Positions 47,209 to 57,974 of a DNA stretch of 64,000 nucleotides are shown here, piece after piece. The DNA is from Trema orientale (Eukaryota > Streptophyta > Magnoliopsida > Rosales > Cannabaceae). The notes below the pieces were generated by a model. That model searched no databases, was not told the DNA's origin, and saw only the letters and a list, made by a program, of their open reading frames with translations. The position numbers were made by a program, and so were the translations under genes. The stretch is from positions 1,554,423-1,618,422 of the forward strand of contig JXTC01000024.1 of assembly GCA_002914845.1 (NCBI GenBank), given 5' to 3'. Numbering within the stretch: the first letter of the stretch is position 1; the number at the start of each line of letters is the position of its first letter.

Positions 47209-50200
47209 TTAATTGATGTTTAAAGACTTAATATAGACATTATTAGCTCTAACATTCCCCCGCAAGCTCAGGGGTCGAGTGAGGACGGTGAGCTTGGTTC
47301 TTAGAGTAGTAAACTGAGCAGTATGTAGAGCTTTCATCATGACATCGGCTAGCTGATCTTCAGATGGTGTAAACTGAATCATTAATGAGCCTCTAGTAAT
47401 GCGTTCCCTAACAAAATGGTAATTAATCTCGACATGTTTGGTGTGGGCATGGAGAATTGGATTCGCAGCAAGGTAAGTGGAACTCAAATTGTCACACAAT
47501 AGAACAGGAGGTATGAGAGACAACACTTAAAGTTCTTGAAGAATTGATTGAACCTAGGATATTTCAGCAGCAGTATTGGCAAGTCCCCTATACTCATATT
47601 CGATGCTAGATCGAGAAACAACCTTCTGTTTTGAAGAAGTCCAAGAAATTAAGCTTGAACCAAGAAATATACAATAGCCACCAATACTTCTTCTATCATC
47701 CGGACAGCTAGCCCAGTCGGCATCGGTATAACAAGAGAGTGACAAGTATGAAGAAGCTTGAATAGAGAGGCCATAAGATATTGTAGCCTTGAGATAACGA
47801 AGAATACGTTTCACTGCTTGCCAGTGAACATCAGTAGGTTGATGCATGTTGATGCATAAACTGACAAACCTTATTAACAGAGAAGTATATGTTAGGTCTT
47901 GTAAGAGTACAATACTGAAGAGCACCAACAACACTCCTGTACAAGATAAGATCAAGGAGAATAGACCCTTCATGAAGAGAAAGTACGTGATCAATGGACA
48001 CTGGAGTAGCAATGGGTTTAGCATCTGTCATGGAGGCCCTGTCCAACAAATCAGAAATATATTTGGTTTGACTGAAATGAAGAGTCGTAGATGACCTGTG
48101 AGCTTCAATACGAAGAAAGAAGTGAATGGTGCCAAGATCTTTTAATGCAAACTGCATGTAAAGAGTAGAAATAAGCTGAAAATTCAATGAAAAATCACTG
48201 TCAGTAACAAGGATGTCATCCACATAAATAAGCACCATAAGCATAGTAGATTGAGAGTGAAAAATAAACATAGAAGAGTCATTCTTGGAAGCACAAAAAC
48301 CCCATGAGAGTAGAGAGGAACTCATCTTGTTATACCATGCCCTGGGTGCTTGTTTGAGTCCATAAAGAGCCCTTTGAAGTTTACAAACATAGTGAGTGCT
48401 TGTTTGAGTCCATAAAGAGCCCTCTGAAGTTTACAAACATAGTTAGGAAAAGTAGCATCAACAAATCCCTGAGGTTATTCCATGTAAATCTCTTCAGATA
48501 AATCACCATTTAAAAAGGTATTATGGATATCCAATTATTTGATTTGCCAACCTTTAGACATTGCCAAAGTAAGAATAAGTCGAATAGTTGTGGGCTTGAC
48601 AACGGGACTGTACGTTTCAAAGTAATCAAGACTGGCGATTTGAGTGTACCCTTTGGCAACAAGCCTAACCTTATACCTATCAACATTGCCATCTGCTTTT
48701 GACTTTATCTTATAGACCTATTTGTAACCAACTGGATGGCAATGTGATAGGGGAGGAACCAAAATCCAAGTTTTATTAGCCATAAGTGCATCAAACTCAA
48801 CTTTCATAGCATCATCCCATACAGTATGTTTATGAGCTTGTTTATATATAGTTGGTGCAACAAGAGGTGACTCAGAAGAGGAAGAGCTGGTGTGGACATA
48901 AAGCTTGGGTTTATGAATGCCATCTTTAGCTCGAGTGACTATGGTATGCACATTTGTAGGAGAGGGTAGTCTATGAGAAGGTAGAGCAGGAAGATCAAGA
49001 TTTGGAGGAGATGGGGTAGGAAAGTGAGAAGGGAGGATAGTGGAAGAGGATTGTAAGGGTATAATAGAGGAAGAGGAATATGATGATAAGAAAAGAGTAG
49101 TTGCTTGAGAGAAAGAAGGAGTAGAGGATGAAGTATGAAATCTATTTAGTAAAGAAGAATCTAGTGGTGGGGAGAAAGGAACAGAGACATGAATGATGGA
49201 TTCAATGGTAAGAGAGGAAGATGAAGGAAAAGAAGTAGATTTAAATGGGAAAGAAGCTTCATTAAAGATGACATGTCGAGAGATGTAAATACGACCTGTG
49301 GACTTATCAAGACAGAGATACTTTTTGTGCTTAGAACTAGTTCCTAATAAAACACATTGTATAGATCTACGTTGAAGCTTGTGAGTGTTATATGGTTGGA
49401 GACATGAAAAATAAGCACAACAAACTATTTTAAGCATGTCATAAGAGGGCAATTTATTATAAAAGACCTCATAAGGGGATTGACTATTCAACACTGGGTA
49501 GGTAACCTGTTTATAACATAAGTAGCTGCCTGAAATGCATAGGGCCAATAGCTAAGAGGGACACCAGAGTGCACAAGCATGGTTAACCCAACTTCAACCA
49601 CATGTCTATTTTTTCGTTCAACTCTCCTATTTTGCTGAGAAGTATGAGGACAAGATATGCGATGTAAAACACCATGAGAGGCCAAAAATATAGAAATAGA
49701 CCGATACTCCCCTCCCTAATCAGTTTGTAAGCATTTTATTTTGGTATCAAACTAAGTTTCAATAGGATCCTTGAATTGTAGGAAGATTGAAAATGCTTCA
49801 TCTTTAGTTTTGAGCAAATAAATCCAAGAAAAGCGGGAAAAATCATCAATAAAAAGAAGAAAATAGCGAACCCCTGTAATTGAAGCAATAGAAGAAGCAC
49901 CCCATAAATCTGAATGTACTAGTTCAAAAGGTTTTATAGCCTGAGATTGAAAAGGTACAAATGGGAGTCTATGACTTTTAGCATGTTGGCAAGAATTACA
50001 AAACTCAAAATCAGAATATTTGGCTTTAGAGCCATTACAAATATTTAAAACTCGATTAACTACTTTAGAGGAAGGATGCCCGAGACGACTATGCCACAAA
50101 AAGGCTTCTTGAGTGGAGGTGAGAAAAATTCTAGAAGGGGTAGACTAGGAGGAGACACTTGAGAATGTTGGAGGGATAGAAGAGACTTTGTAGAGACCAT

Positions 50201-51673
50201 TAGTAAGCTAACCATAGAGAAGTATGTTCTTCTGGACCTGATCTTTCACAAGAAAGTAGTCAGGATAGAATTCAATGAAGGCTCTATTATCTGAATATAA
50301 TTTTGTGACACTAAGTAAATTGTTTGAAAGATGAGGAGAGTGTAAAATATTGTTCTGTTTCAAAGGGAAAGAGTATGAAGATAAATAAGAATTGCCAATG
50401 TGCAGAATGGGAAGTTTCTTACCATTTCCAACTATAACTTGATCTGTGCCTTGGAAAGGTGTTAGGTTTTCAATGAGAGAAATATCAAGAGTGAAATGGT
50501 GAGTAGCTCCAGAATCTATGAACCAAGTATTGTCATGGAGAGTAGATGGAGAAGCAAAACCTTGAGTCATTTGATTGAAACTATGAAGATAAGGAGTAAA
50601 GACAGTGTTGAAGCTCTTTGGTGACTGTGATTGATAGTTGAAATTGGCACGATGATAATAGACAATAGCAGTATGACTAAATTCTCACAAATTTGACACT
50701 GGGGTTTCGAATTCTGTATATGAGAGTTCTGTTTTGATTGCCAATGTGGAGAGTTGGGAAGAAGATTGCCCAGTGGTTTTCCAAGGACGCTATTTTGAGT
50801 ATGAGTAGAGGGGAAAATGACCAAAGTTCTTTGAGGGTTAAACATAATTAGGGACTATTGAGGATAAGAAATGGGAAAGGATTTAAAGGGTTTCTTATGA
50901 TTATTAAAAGCAGCAAGTTATGCCTGGGCAAGCTGAGTTTGAAAATTATTAAGCTGGTCCTCAATATGTTATTGCTCAATATGAAAATCATAGCTTAGAA
51001 AAAGACCGTGCACCACTTCAATACTAGGTGAATTAGGCCTATTATGAATTGAAGTGACAAAAGCATTATACTCCTTATCTAGTCCTTTGAGCATATAAAG
51101 CAAATGATCGCTTCTGGACACAGGTTCCCCAATAGCAGCAAGTCTATTACATATACCCTTAAGCTTTTGAATATATTCTAAAGCAGTCATACCTCCCTTT
51201 TTCAGTGCTTGCAATTGACTTCTTAGTTCAGATTACGGATCATGAGAGGCATAGATCTGACCTAGAGCATTCCAGATCTCAAGAGCAGAGTCATACCCAA
51301 TGATTTGTGTCATCACATTCTCAGAGAGAGATGCGTAAAACCAGCTCATAATTGGTCTATTGTATTTTTGCTAGATAGAAAAGTCAAGATTGACATGAAG
51401 TTGCTGTGGATCTAGAAATTTTTGAGGACGCGGAAGAGACCCATCAATATATTCATCTAACCCATTAGCCAAAATAATATTAAGTAGTTGATTTTTCCAA
51501 ATCAGATAATTGTCACCATCAAGTTTGATTGTAAGTGGCTGATTTAAAGACGAAATTGGAGTCGGTGCATAAGGGTTGGCCAGAGTTACCGGAGTTGCTG
51601 GAGCTGCCGCAGTAATGGTAGGTTGAGGTGGAGTAGAAGAAGAATTTCGGGATGAAGATTCAGGTTGTGCCAT
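47209..51673 (-). pseudogene. Broken gag-pol of the intronic copia
   Basis: Gag starts at MAQPESSS (51673) and continues with stops to about 50970. Protease has WFIDSGATHHF (about 50536). Integrase has HSDLWG and then, after breaks, a GGEYRS segment and VERKNRH (Gly before Arg-Val lost: QQNRRVERK). Reverse transcriptase has ALYGLKQAPRAWY and LIYVDDILV (about 48225). RNase H has [10 protein letters not shown] and ends near 47209 with the HTKHVEINYHF segment. Many stops and shifts occur. A 50-bp tandem duplication inside RT (48346-48395 and 48396-48445) is not a multiple of three and by itself breaks the frame. Confidence 0.88.
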
Positions 51674-51847
51674 TTGGATCGAAAGGAGCTCTGGTTCCAA
51701 GTCAGATTATGAAATAACAATTAATACAAAGAAGAAGAAGAGAAAGGAAATAGAGGCGGAGAAGGTTTTTGTATATTCCATTGATTGTATTGATTGTTCT
51801 CTCTAAAGACAAGTCATGTGAGGACCAGGTACATATACAGAAAGAAT

Positions 51848-52023
51848 AATGCTATAGGTCACCAGTGGTGCCCAGCACCACAGTGATGTGTCAGTCCGTC
51901 ACTGACTAATCATAATTATAATTTAAGTGGGACCCATGTGGGACTCAGTTTATTAATTAAATCATCCAATGACAAACAGACATGTTACTGTGGTGCTGGA
52001 CACCACTGGTGTCCCATAGCATT
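51848..52023. mobile_element. MITE inside the right copia LTR
   Basis: Begins AATGCTATAGGTCACCAGTG and its inverted right end begins AATGCTATGGGACACCAGTG; about 38 bases pair with few changes. The left LTR of the same copia lacks this block (compare 'cagaaagcataagagg' near 47114), so the MITE arrived after the copia. Confidence 0.85.
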
Positions 52024-52164
52024 GCTCGCATAAGAGGACAAAATAACTTAGCAGCCTATACACGTGTCATTTTCTATAAAAGCATGAAAAGTTATTTATT
52101 GAATATATAAACACTTGGTTAATTGGTGTTTAAAGACTTAATATAAACATTATTAGCTCTAACA

Positions 52165-52312
52165 ATCAATAAGCCATAATTATGAAATGCAAATTAACAA
52201 TATATGTCAAAAGAAGGTTTAGAAATGTTTTCTCTTGAGTAAGTATCTGTTTGTAGTTAACAAAAAAAAAAAACAAAAAACAAAACAAAACAAAACTTCG
52301 GCTTTGGTAACA
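52165..52312. repeat. Direct duplication flanking the copia, right copy
   Basis: Right-hand copy of the segment at 46859-46996; beyond it the sequence continues as in the intact paralogue's intron 3 ('taacacatccattt'). Confidence 0.87.
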
Positions 52313-52911
52313 CATCCATTTATTCTTGCGGAAAAAAATAAAAACATTGGTATAAAACGTGGAGATCTTTTTAAAATGCTGCATAAGAAAAATCTTTATA
52401 AACTATTTCACTATTAACGGAAAAATAAATAAATAAATAAAAAGTGTGTACTAAGCAAATTATTAACCAGGATGAAGTCTAGATACATATAATTAATTAA
52501 ATGGTTAATTGAACTGTATGCTTGCATGTGTGCTGATCAAGACCGTTACATGTATAAGCTTAAAATGAAAAGAAAGATCGAGGTTCTAAATAGAAGTAAT
52601 TAATAAGATTATATAGTTCTACGTGCACTATACATGGAACGCATAAAAATAAAAAATAAGAAGAAACATCAATATATACATATACCTCCATCCGGGAACA
52701 TAAACAATCTGTAAAGCTTGAGTAGCGAGCTCAGCTTGCTCTTTTTGGAGTTGAAAAATTCTTCTTCCTTCTTCACAATACTCCCAAAAGCTGTTCGAGA
52801 AATGACATCTCCAGTCATATTTTGAAGATAAGGCCACACATCTAACTCGCACTTTTCCTCCTCCTTTACCATTAATTTTTCCCATTTGCTTAACATCTCA
52901 TTGCGGCTCAG

Positions 52912-53004
52912 TAAAAGAAAAATTGGGATTTTTTAAAATTTCGATCGATAAATGTTGATGTTAAGAAAATAGTGAAAGAATTCAATTGTTATAAACATGT
53001 AATA
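52912..53004. repeat. Inverted templated insertion within exon 3 of the P450 pseudogene
   Basis: These 93 bases interrupt exon 3. They are the reverse complement, with a few changes, of 53245-53340 in the neighbouring intron 2. The 14 bases TCATTGCrGCTCAG of the exon stand on both sides (52898-52911 and 53005-53018). The intact paralogue has that 14-mer once (about 61137-61150). Confidence 0.9.
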
Positions 53005-54708
53005 TCATTGCAGCTCAGATAAAATGCCGGAAGCATATGCTGCAAATATTATTACCCGGTCAGTCGAAACAAATTAAATATTTATGTTATATATAAAAAA
53101 ACATGATTAACAATAAGCTTAAACATGAGCTTCTACTTATAAATGTTGTACTACATTATTTCCTTTACGTGGAAAATTTATGGAAATATTCAAGCATCGT
53201 GTTATGCTCTTAAAAGGATCACATATGCATATAAATAAATATTGATATATTACATGTTTGTAACAATTAAATTCTTTCACTATGTTCTTAACATCAACAT
53301 TTATCGATCGAAATTTTAAAAAATCCCAATCTTTCTTTTAAGTCAAATGTAATTTCCTCGGAAAATTAATTCTTTTTCTGTCTCATACTCCAAGTATTAA
53401 TGCACATATATATCATAATTTGCTAAAATTTTTATAATGCATGATTATATTCATCAATAATTTCTAGCTTTTTATTTTATATATATATATAAAGGATCAG
53501 GGGGATTCAAACATTTTATATATGTAATGTGAACATTATATGTGAATCAAACTAATAAGTCCAAGAACAAAACAGTTTGTAGTTTTACTTTTGCATCAAA
53601 TTATAGAATGAGAAAATTGTTACGAGACGCCCTTATTTTTTTTTTAACTGGTATACGAGACTGCCATATAACCAATAGTAAATAACAATGATTAATAATC
53701 GAGTAATTTTACCTTCAATTTCTCCATATAGAAAGCTGGGTTTTAATTATTTTTCGATGCTTAGCCCATTTCTCGCCCTCGTGATTTGCAAGACCATTAG
53801 CTAGTATCTCTACTAGTGGATTGGTATGTGGTTTTGTGAATTCCCCAAATTTACGAAAATCTCTTTCAAATGTTCTGGGTTTGTGATGTTCACCCTTGGT
53901 GTCGGACCAATCCACATAAGAGAATAATCTTTACCTGCATTGTTTTATTATTTTTTTAGGAGAAAAAAAAAAAAAACCAAGTTTCCGAAGCTAAAAATAA
54001 ACTTTAGTATTTGAAATACACTGGAAAGTGAGTAATCAAATTCATACTAGCGCAACGGACATGTATGTAACATCTAATGAGGCAACTTAATGTGACTTAA
54101 TTTTAACAATTTAACAAAGAAAATATGGTTATATATCATGACAAGTCAAACTAATTAATAAAAATCTACAAATGTGGCACCGCTGCAGTATTTGTATATA
54201 TAATTGATTGTTTGTATTAACGACCTCTTATAATCTATAAACAATATAGGCACTGCTATATATTCATGCACATGTTAGACCAAAGATACACAAGAGATAC
54301 ATATATCTATATAAATGGGTTGAAATTTTATCGGATTGCACTAATTTTTAAATGGTTATTAGTTCTTCGTATGCATATCTTGCATGCAATTTACGAATAA
54401 AAATGGGTATCCTAATTAGCGTACAATTTCAAACATAGGAAATTTTATAATATATTGGAACTTTTTATGATCTTTAATTCTTACTGAATATATTTTCTTT
54501 ATGATAACCACGAAATAAGCATTGATATATATGTTGTAAAGGCCGGCAAAGCATAAGCACCAGTGAACCGTGTATGTAATGTGTGCATAACCGGTACAGG
54601 TGATATACAGCCAGCTAGCAGTCAGCCATACGTCATTTGGACCATTAACAACAATTATATGTACACGCCGACAACACCGACAGCACTAGAATTTAGAGAA
54701 ACTGAGTA

Positions 54709-54858
54709 ATGTTATGAGATACCAACGCTTTAGGAGGTATCAATTTTTTTGTTGGAAAATGAAATGACATTTGAGATTATGTGTGGGACCTAATGTATTA
54801 AAATTATAATTATTAGTAAAAAATTGATACCTAATACCTTAAGGTGTCTTATAGAGAA
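54709..54858. mobile_element. MITE-like foldback in P450 pseudogene intron 1 side
   Basis: 'gttatgagataccaacgctttaggaggtatcaattttttt' pairs with 'aaaaaattgatacctaataccttaaggtgtcttatagaga'. The ~35-base inverted ends enclose a short AT-rich middle. It lies in intron 1 of the pseudogene. No coding capacity. Confidence 0.65.
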
Positions 54859-55205
54859 ATTAAGGTAAAAGATAATTAACACATGATATTATAGACATTA
54901 AAGAAAATAAAATAAAATTAGAAGATAATTAAGCTAAATACCAAAATTCTTGGCTGTCTGAAGGACAAACGGGAAAACCCTGTTTGTTGTATCTTCGGAG
55001 AGATTGATGGGTTTGGATTTGGCTTCTTTGATCATTTTATTGCTCTCTTTCAAGTCTCCAAAAAGAAGCCGGTAAGTAGTTTCCTTAAGGCCTTGTTGTT
55101 TGAGGCAAATTTCGAGCCTTTTGGGCCTCAACCACACCCAATTCACAACACTCCAAACCCATGCAACATTTATTACTACTCTAAACAGTGTAGCACAGAC
55201 TCCCA

Positions 55206-55605
55206 GTTTTTTTGTTTAAATAAACTGAAAATAGAAGTAAAAATTTTATTTTAGTTTTTAATTTTTATAAATAAGAAATATGTTTGACAAATTTTATTTT
55301 ACTACTTGTTTCTAAAAATAATAAAGTGTAAATAACGAGAGAGAAAATCATATATACTTATACTTATATATATATATATACGTATTTGTGTACAAATATT
55401 TGTATGTTCTTTTATTTTTTAAATTTGTTTAAAAAAATAAAGATATTAGAAATTTTTTGTTATTATTTATCTTGAAATTTTTGGTAACAATTTTTAAGAA
55501 CAAAAAATAAAAATAAGTTTGTCAAACAAACTTCCAAAAAAAAAATTTTACTTTTCTGTTTAAAAAAATAAAAAAAAAATAGAAAACAAAGGTAAATCCA
55601 AATAA
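55206..55605. mobile_element. AT-rich foldback that separates promoter from exon 1 of the pseudogene
   Basis: Left phrases 'taaactgaaaatagaagtaaaaattttatttt' and 'tttgacaaattttattttac' are mirrored on the right as 'gtttgtcaaacaaacttcc' and 'aaattttacttttctgttta'. The intact paralogue has only about 85 bases between its TATA box and its start codon; here the TATA box at 55619 is over 400 bases from the exon 1 remnant. Confidence 0.6.
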
Positions 55606-55618
55606 AAGAATAAGAAAG

Positions 55619-55626
55619 TATTTATA
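55619..55626 (-). promoter_or_regulatory. Orphaned TATA box of the P450 pseudogene
   Basis: TATAAATA on the minus strand, in the same sequence context as the TATA box of the intact copy at 63063-63070. Confidence 0.6.
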
Positions 55627-55673
55627 GATGTCTTGATGGGGAAAGAAGAGGCTTTCATTCATTAGGCGGCTGA

Positions 55674-55827
55674 GGCAAAAAGTTTTCTAGAAGCTAGAAA
55701 ACGACACGAGACATTCTTCTGGCCATATTGCACTTGTCTGGACAGAATTTGGCAAAAAGTTTTCTAGAAGCTAGAAAACGACACGAGACATTCTTCTGGC
55801 CATATTGCACTTGTCTGGACAGAATTA
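55674..55827. repeat. 77-bp perfect tandem duplication in the pseudogene promoter
   Basis: The unit starting 'ggcaaaaagttttctagaag' runs 55674-55750 and is repeated without visible change at 55751-55827. Lack of differences suggests it is recent. It contains a small palindrome, TTCTAGAAGCTAGAAAA. Confidence 0.9.
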
Positions 55828-56097
55828 TACGCGCTCCGATTGCTATCTGTGTCAAGTGTGGCGTTGGCTTTAAATATTATATATTGAGGTCTACGTGAAG
55901 GTTGTCTATCCGGTAATAAACCGTCATTTCTTTTTCTAATTATTATAATTATCAGGGTCTCTTCATTGGCAAATCAGAAAAGAAAAGTCTCAATGATCGT
56001 TATTTTATAACCTCAGAAAAACTCTTGTGGTATAGAAAAGTTAGAAAATTGAAAAAAAAAAAAGGAAAAAAAATTAGGACCACTAGTATTGGTTCTA

Positions 56098-56400
56098 GAA
56101 CATCTCATACACTATCGTTATGTATGTGACTCCGTCTTTATTAGAATGTGCTCGAAGTTTAGTAAGTTTACTATTTATAATGATATAATCATTTGACCCT
56201 TAATACTCCATATTTACTACTCTTGTTTCTCTCAATAATCAATTCTTTTTTCGTGTAATCACTTTGCATTGAGTTTGTGAGAATTCCCTTTGCCTCATTT
56301 TTCCCCAGAAAAAGAAAAGGTTAAATTCAACCGAAAAAAATACAGAAAAAATGTTTTTGTTTACAAATTAATGTATTTAGTGAACAAGAAAAGGTTTCAA
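56098..56400. repeat. Direct duplication flanking a copia remnant, left copy
   Basis: Shares 'gttatgtatgtgactcc', 'tctttattagaatgtgctcg' and later 'tttgcattgagtttgt' and 'ttcaaccgaaaaaaat' in order with 56882-57194. The two differ by small indels. Confidence 0.85.
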
Positions 56401-56881
56401 GTGTGAGAATGATCAAAACAAAAAAAAAAAAGGAAAATACTTGAAGACTAGGGTTCTTATTGAATTGCTCAGAAAATCATACGTACAAGAGAAAAGAAAA
56501 AGAGCTTAAATAGAGTTTACATAGGGAAAAAAAAAAATTATTCTACCCTTACTGCTAAAAGTAAAATTAAATAAATAAAATAACTAAAAGAAGTAAATAG
56601 CTCTAACATTCCCTCTCAAACTCATGATATTGCTTCAAGAATCATCGCGAATATGCCAACCAAAAACCGAAAACGCGGAAGCAGATGTGACTTTGTTGAT
56701 AAGTCTATAATCTGTAACGAAGAAGATACAAAAGGCAAACTAATGGTGCCATGCTGAAGATGTTGTCAAGTAAAATGACAATCAATCTCAATATGTTTGG
56801 TATGCTCATGAAAAACAGAGTTGTGAGCAATATCAATTGCAGTCTTGTAGTCACAATACATAGGAGTGAGAAGATAAAGGA
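56401..56881 (-). mobile_element. Truncated copia remnant: part LTR plus RNase H end
   Basis: On the minus strand an RNase H end ([20 protein letters not shown] then IEIDCHF, about 56860-56770) leads to 'gagggaa|TGTTAGAGC' at about 56608-56600, the same polypurine/LTR junction style as the intronic copia. The LTR part reaches about 56401. The rest of the element is missing. Stops are present. Confidence 0.75.
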
Positions 56882-57194
56882 CAACACTCATATACTAACG
56901 TTATGTATGTGACTCCATCTTTATTAGAATGTGCTCGAAGTTTAGTAAGTTTACTAGTTAAACTAATACTCCATATTTACTACTCTTGTTTCTCTCAATA
57001 ATCAATTCTTTTTTCGTTTTCAAGATCAATGTAAAATACCCTGTAATCACTTTGCATTGAGTTTGTAAGAATTCCCTTTGCCTCAATTTTTCCCCAGAAA
57101 AAAAAAAAAAAAAAGGTTACATTCAACCGAAAAAAAAATACAGAAAAAATGTTTTTGTTTACAAATGTATTTAGTGAACAAGAAAATGTTTCAA
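56882..57194. repeat. Direct duplication flanking a copia remnant, right copy
   Basis: Right-hand copy of 56098-56400; similarity ends at 'gaaaatgtttcaa'. Confidence 0.85.
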
Positions 57195-57974
57195 TATCGT
57201 GTATATGTAGGTATGTATACTCATTGCAATAATTGTTATATCATCGATGATTCTTTGTCACGGTGGGTTCAACTTTCAGTTTTTTTTTTCCCCCCTTTTT
57301 TTGACGACTTTTTTTTTTTTTAAGATACTTTTTTTGACGAAATAAGTTGGGGCTTTTAACTTCAAATATCAACTTAACATTAGAATTGAGTACAGTCAGT
57401 AACCATTCGGATTCAGTCTATGATCATGCAAACCTTAAAAGAGAATTTTACTGCAGAATACTTCAAAGAAACTATATTAACTGAATTTTTTTGTGAATTG
57501 TCATATTTTTATCAGATTTCTTAAGTCGCCTTCTTTTTTTTTTAAACAAGATATATTCATAAAATTTGGTTTATTCCTTTATTACTATTATTACAACATA
57601 TGTATATGATTTTGTTGATGTTTATTCTTTTGCAATATTCATCAAACTTTTTTGTGTTATTTTCTTCATTAATTTCCTCGACTTGGAGTCTGGGTGTTTT
57701 CGTGTGTTCGTAGAGAGTGCTAACATAGTTTTGATGCTCTTGCTGCAGATGAATGGTACCTTTACGCTCGCGCGAGTTTCATTCCAGGAAAAAGGAAAGT
57801 TGAAGATGATATATTCATTTAGGGTAGACCAAAATAAAGCTCATATATCCACTTGGTCATATTGTGCATGCCCTCATTTTATTAATCAAATGCACGACCT
57901 TATAATAGTCAAAATAACTATTAAACTAACATATGAGTCTAGTATAGTAGTCACGCATCATACGAAAATCTTAA
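57195..57974. other. Intergenic DNA downstream of P450 copy 3
   Basis: T-rich runs and no recognisable protein. A 152-codon frame at 57566-58024 overlaps the end of the P450 on the other strand and has no recognisable domain. Confidence 0.5.

Larger units (their letters stand above)
46992..52164 (-). mobile_element. Copia retrotransposon (Ale-like?) in P450 intron 3
   Basis: Inverted relative to the plus strand. LTRs are 46992-47254 (263 bases) and 51715-52164 (450 bases, enlarged by a MITE). On the minus strand each LTR starts TGTTAGAGC. A polypurine tract (GCGGGGGAA on the minus strand) lies at about 47255-47265, and a weakened primer site, TTGGAACCAGAGC, lies at about 51686-51698. No clean 5-bp target duplication is found at the outer ends; instead ~140 bases of host intron are duplicated around it. 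Lineage is a guess from short LTRs and motif style. Confidence 0.88.
45091..55205 (-). pseudogene. CYP72A P450 pseudogene (copy 2) with a copia in intron 3
   Basis: All five exons can be found by comparison with the intact copy at 57975-62980: exon 1 about 55205-54942, exon 2 53934-53713, exon 3 53039-52686, exon 4 46750-46364, exon 5 45511-45091. Damage seen: no start codon, because exon 1 runs into an AT-rich foldback; a length change in exon 2; a 107-bp insertion in exon 3; a lost base in exon 4 (near 46583) and loss of its GT donor (GA after AAAGTT at 46363); in exon 5 a TGA stop shortly after the YPPV segment and a 5-base deletion near 45188. The heme-loop region ([10 protein letters not shown]) is still recognisable. 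Intron 3 carries a 5.2-kb copia. It cannot encode an enzyme. Confidence 0.92.
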
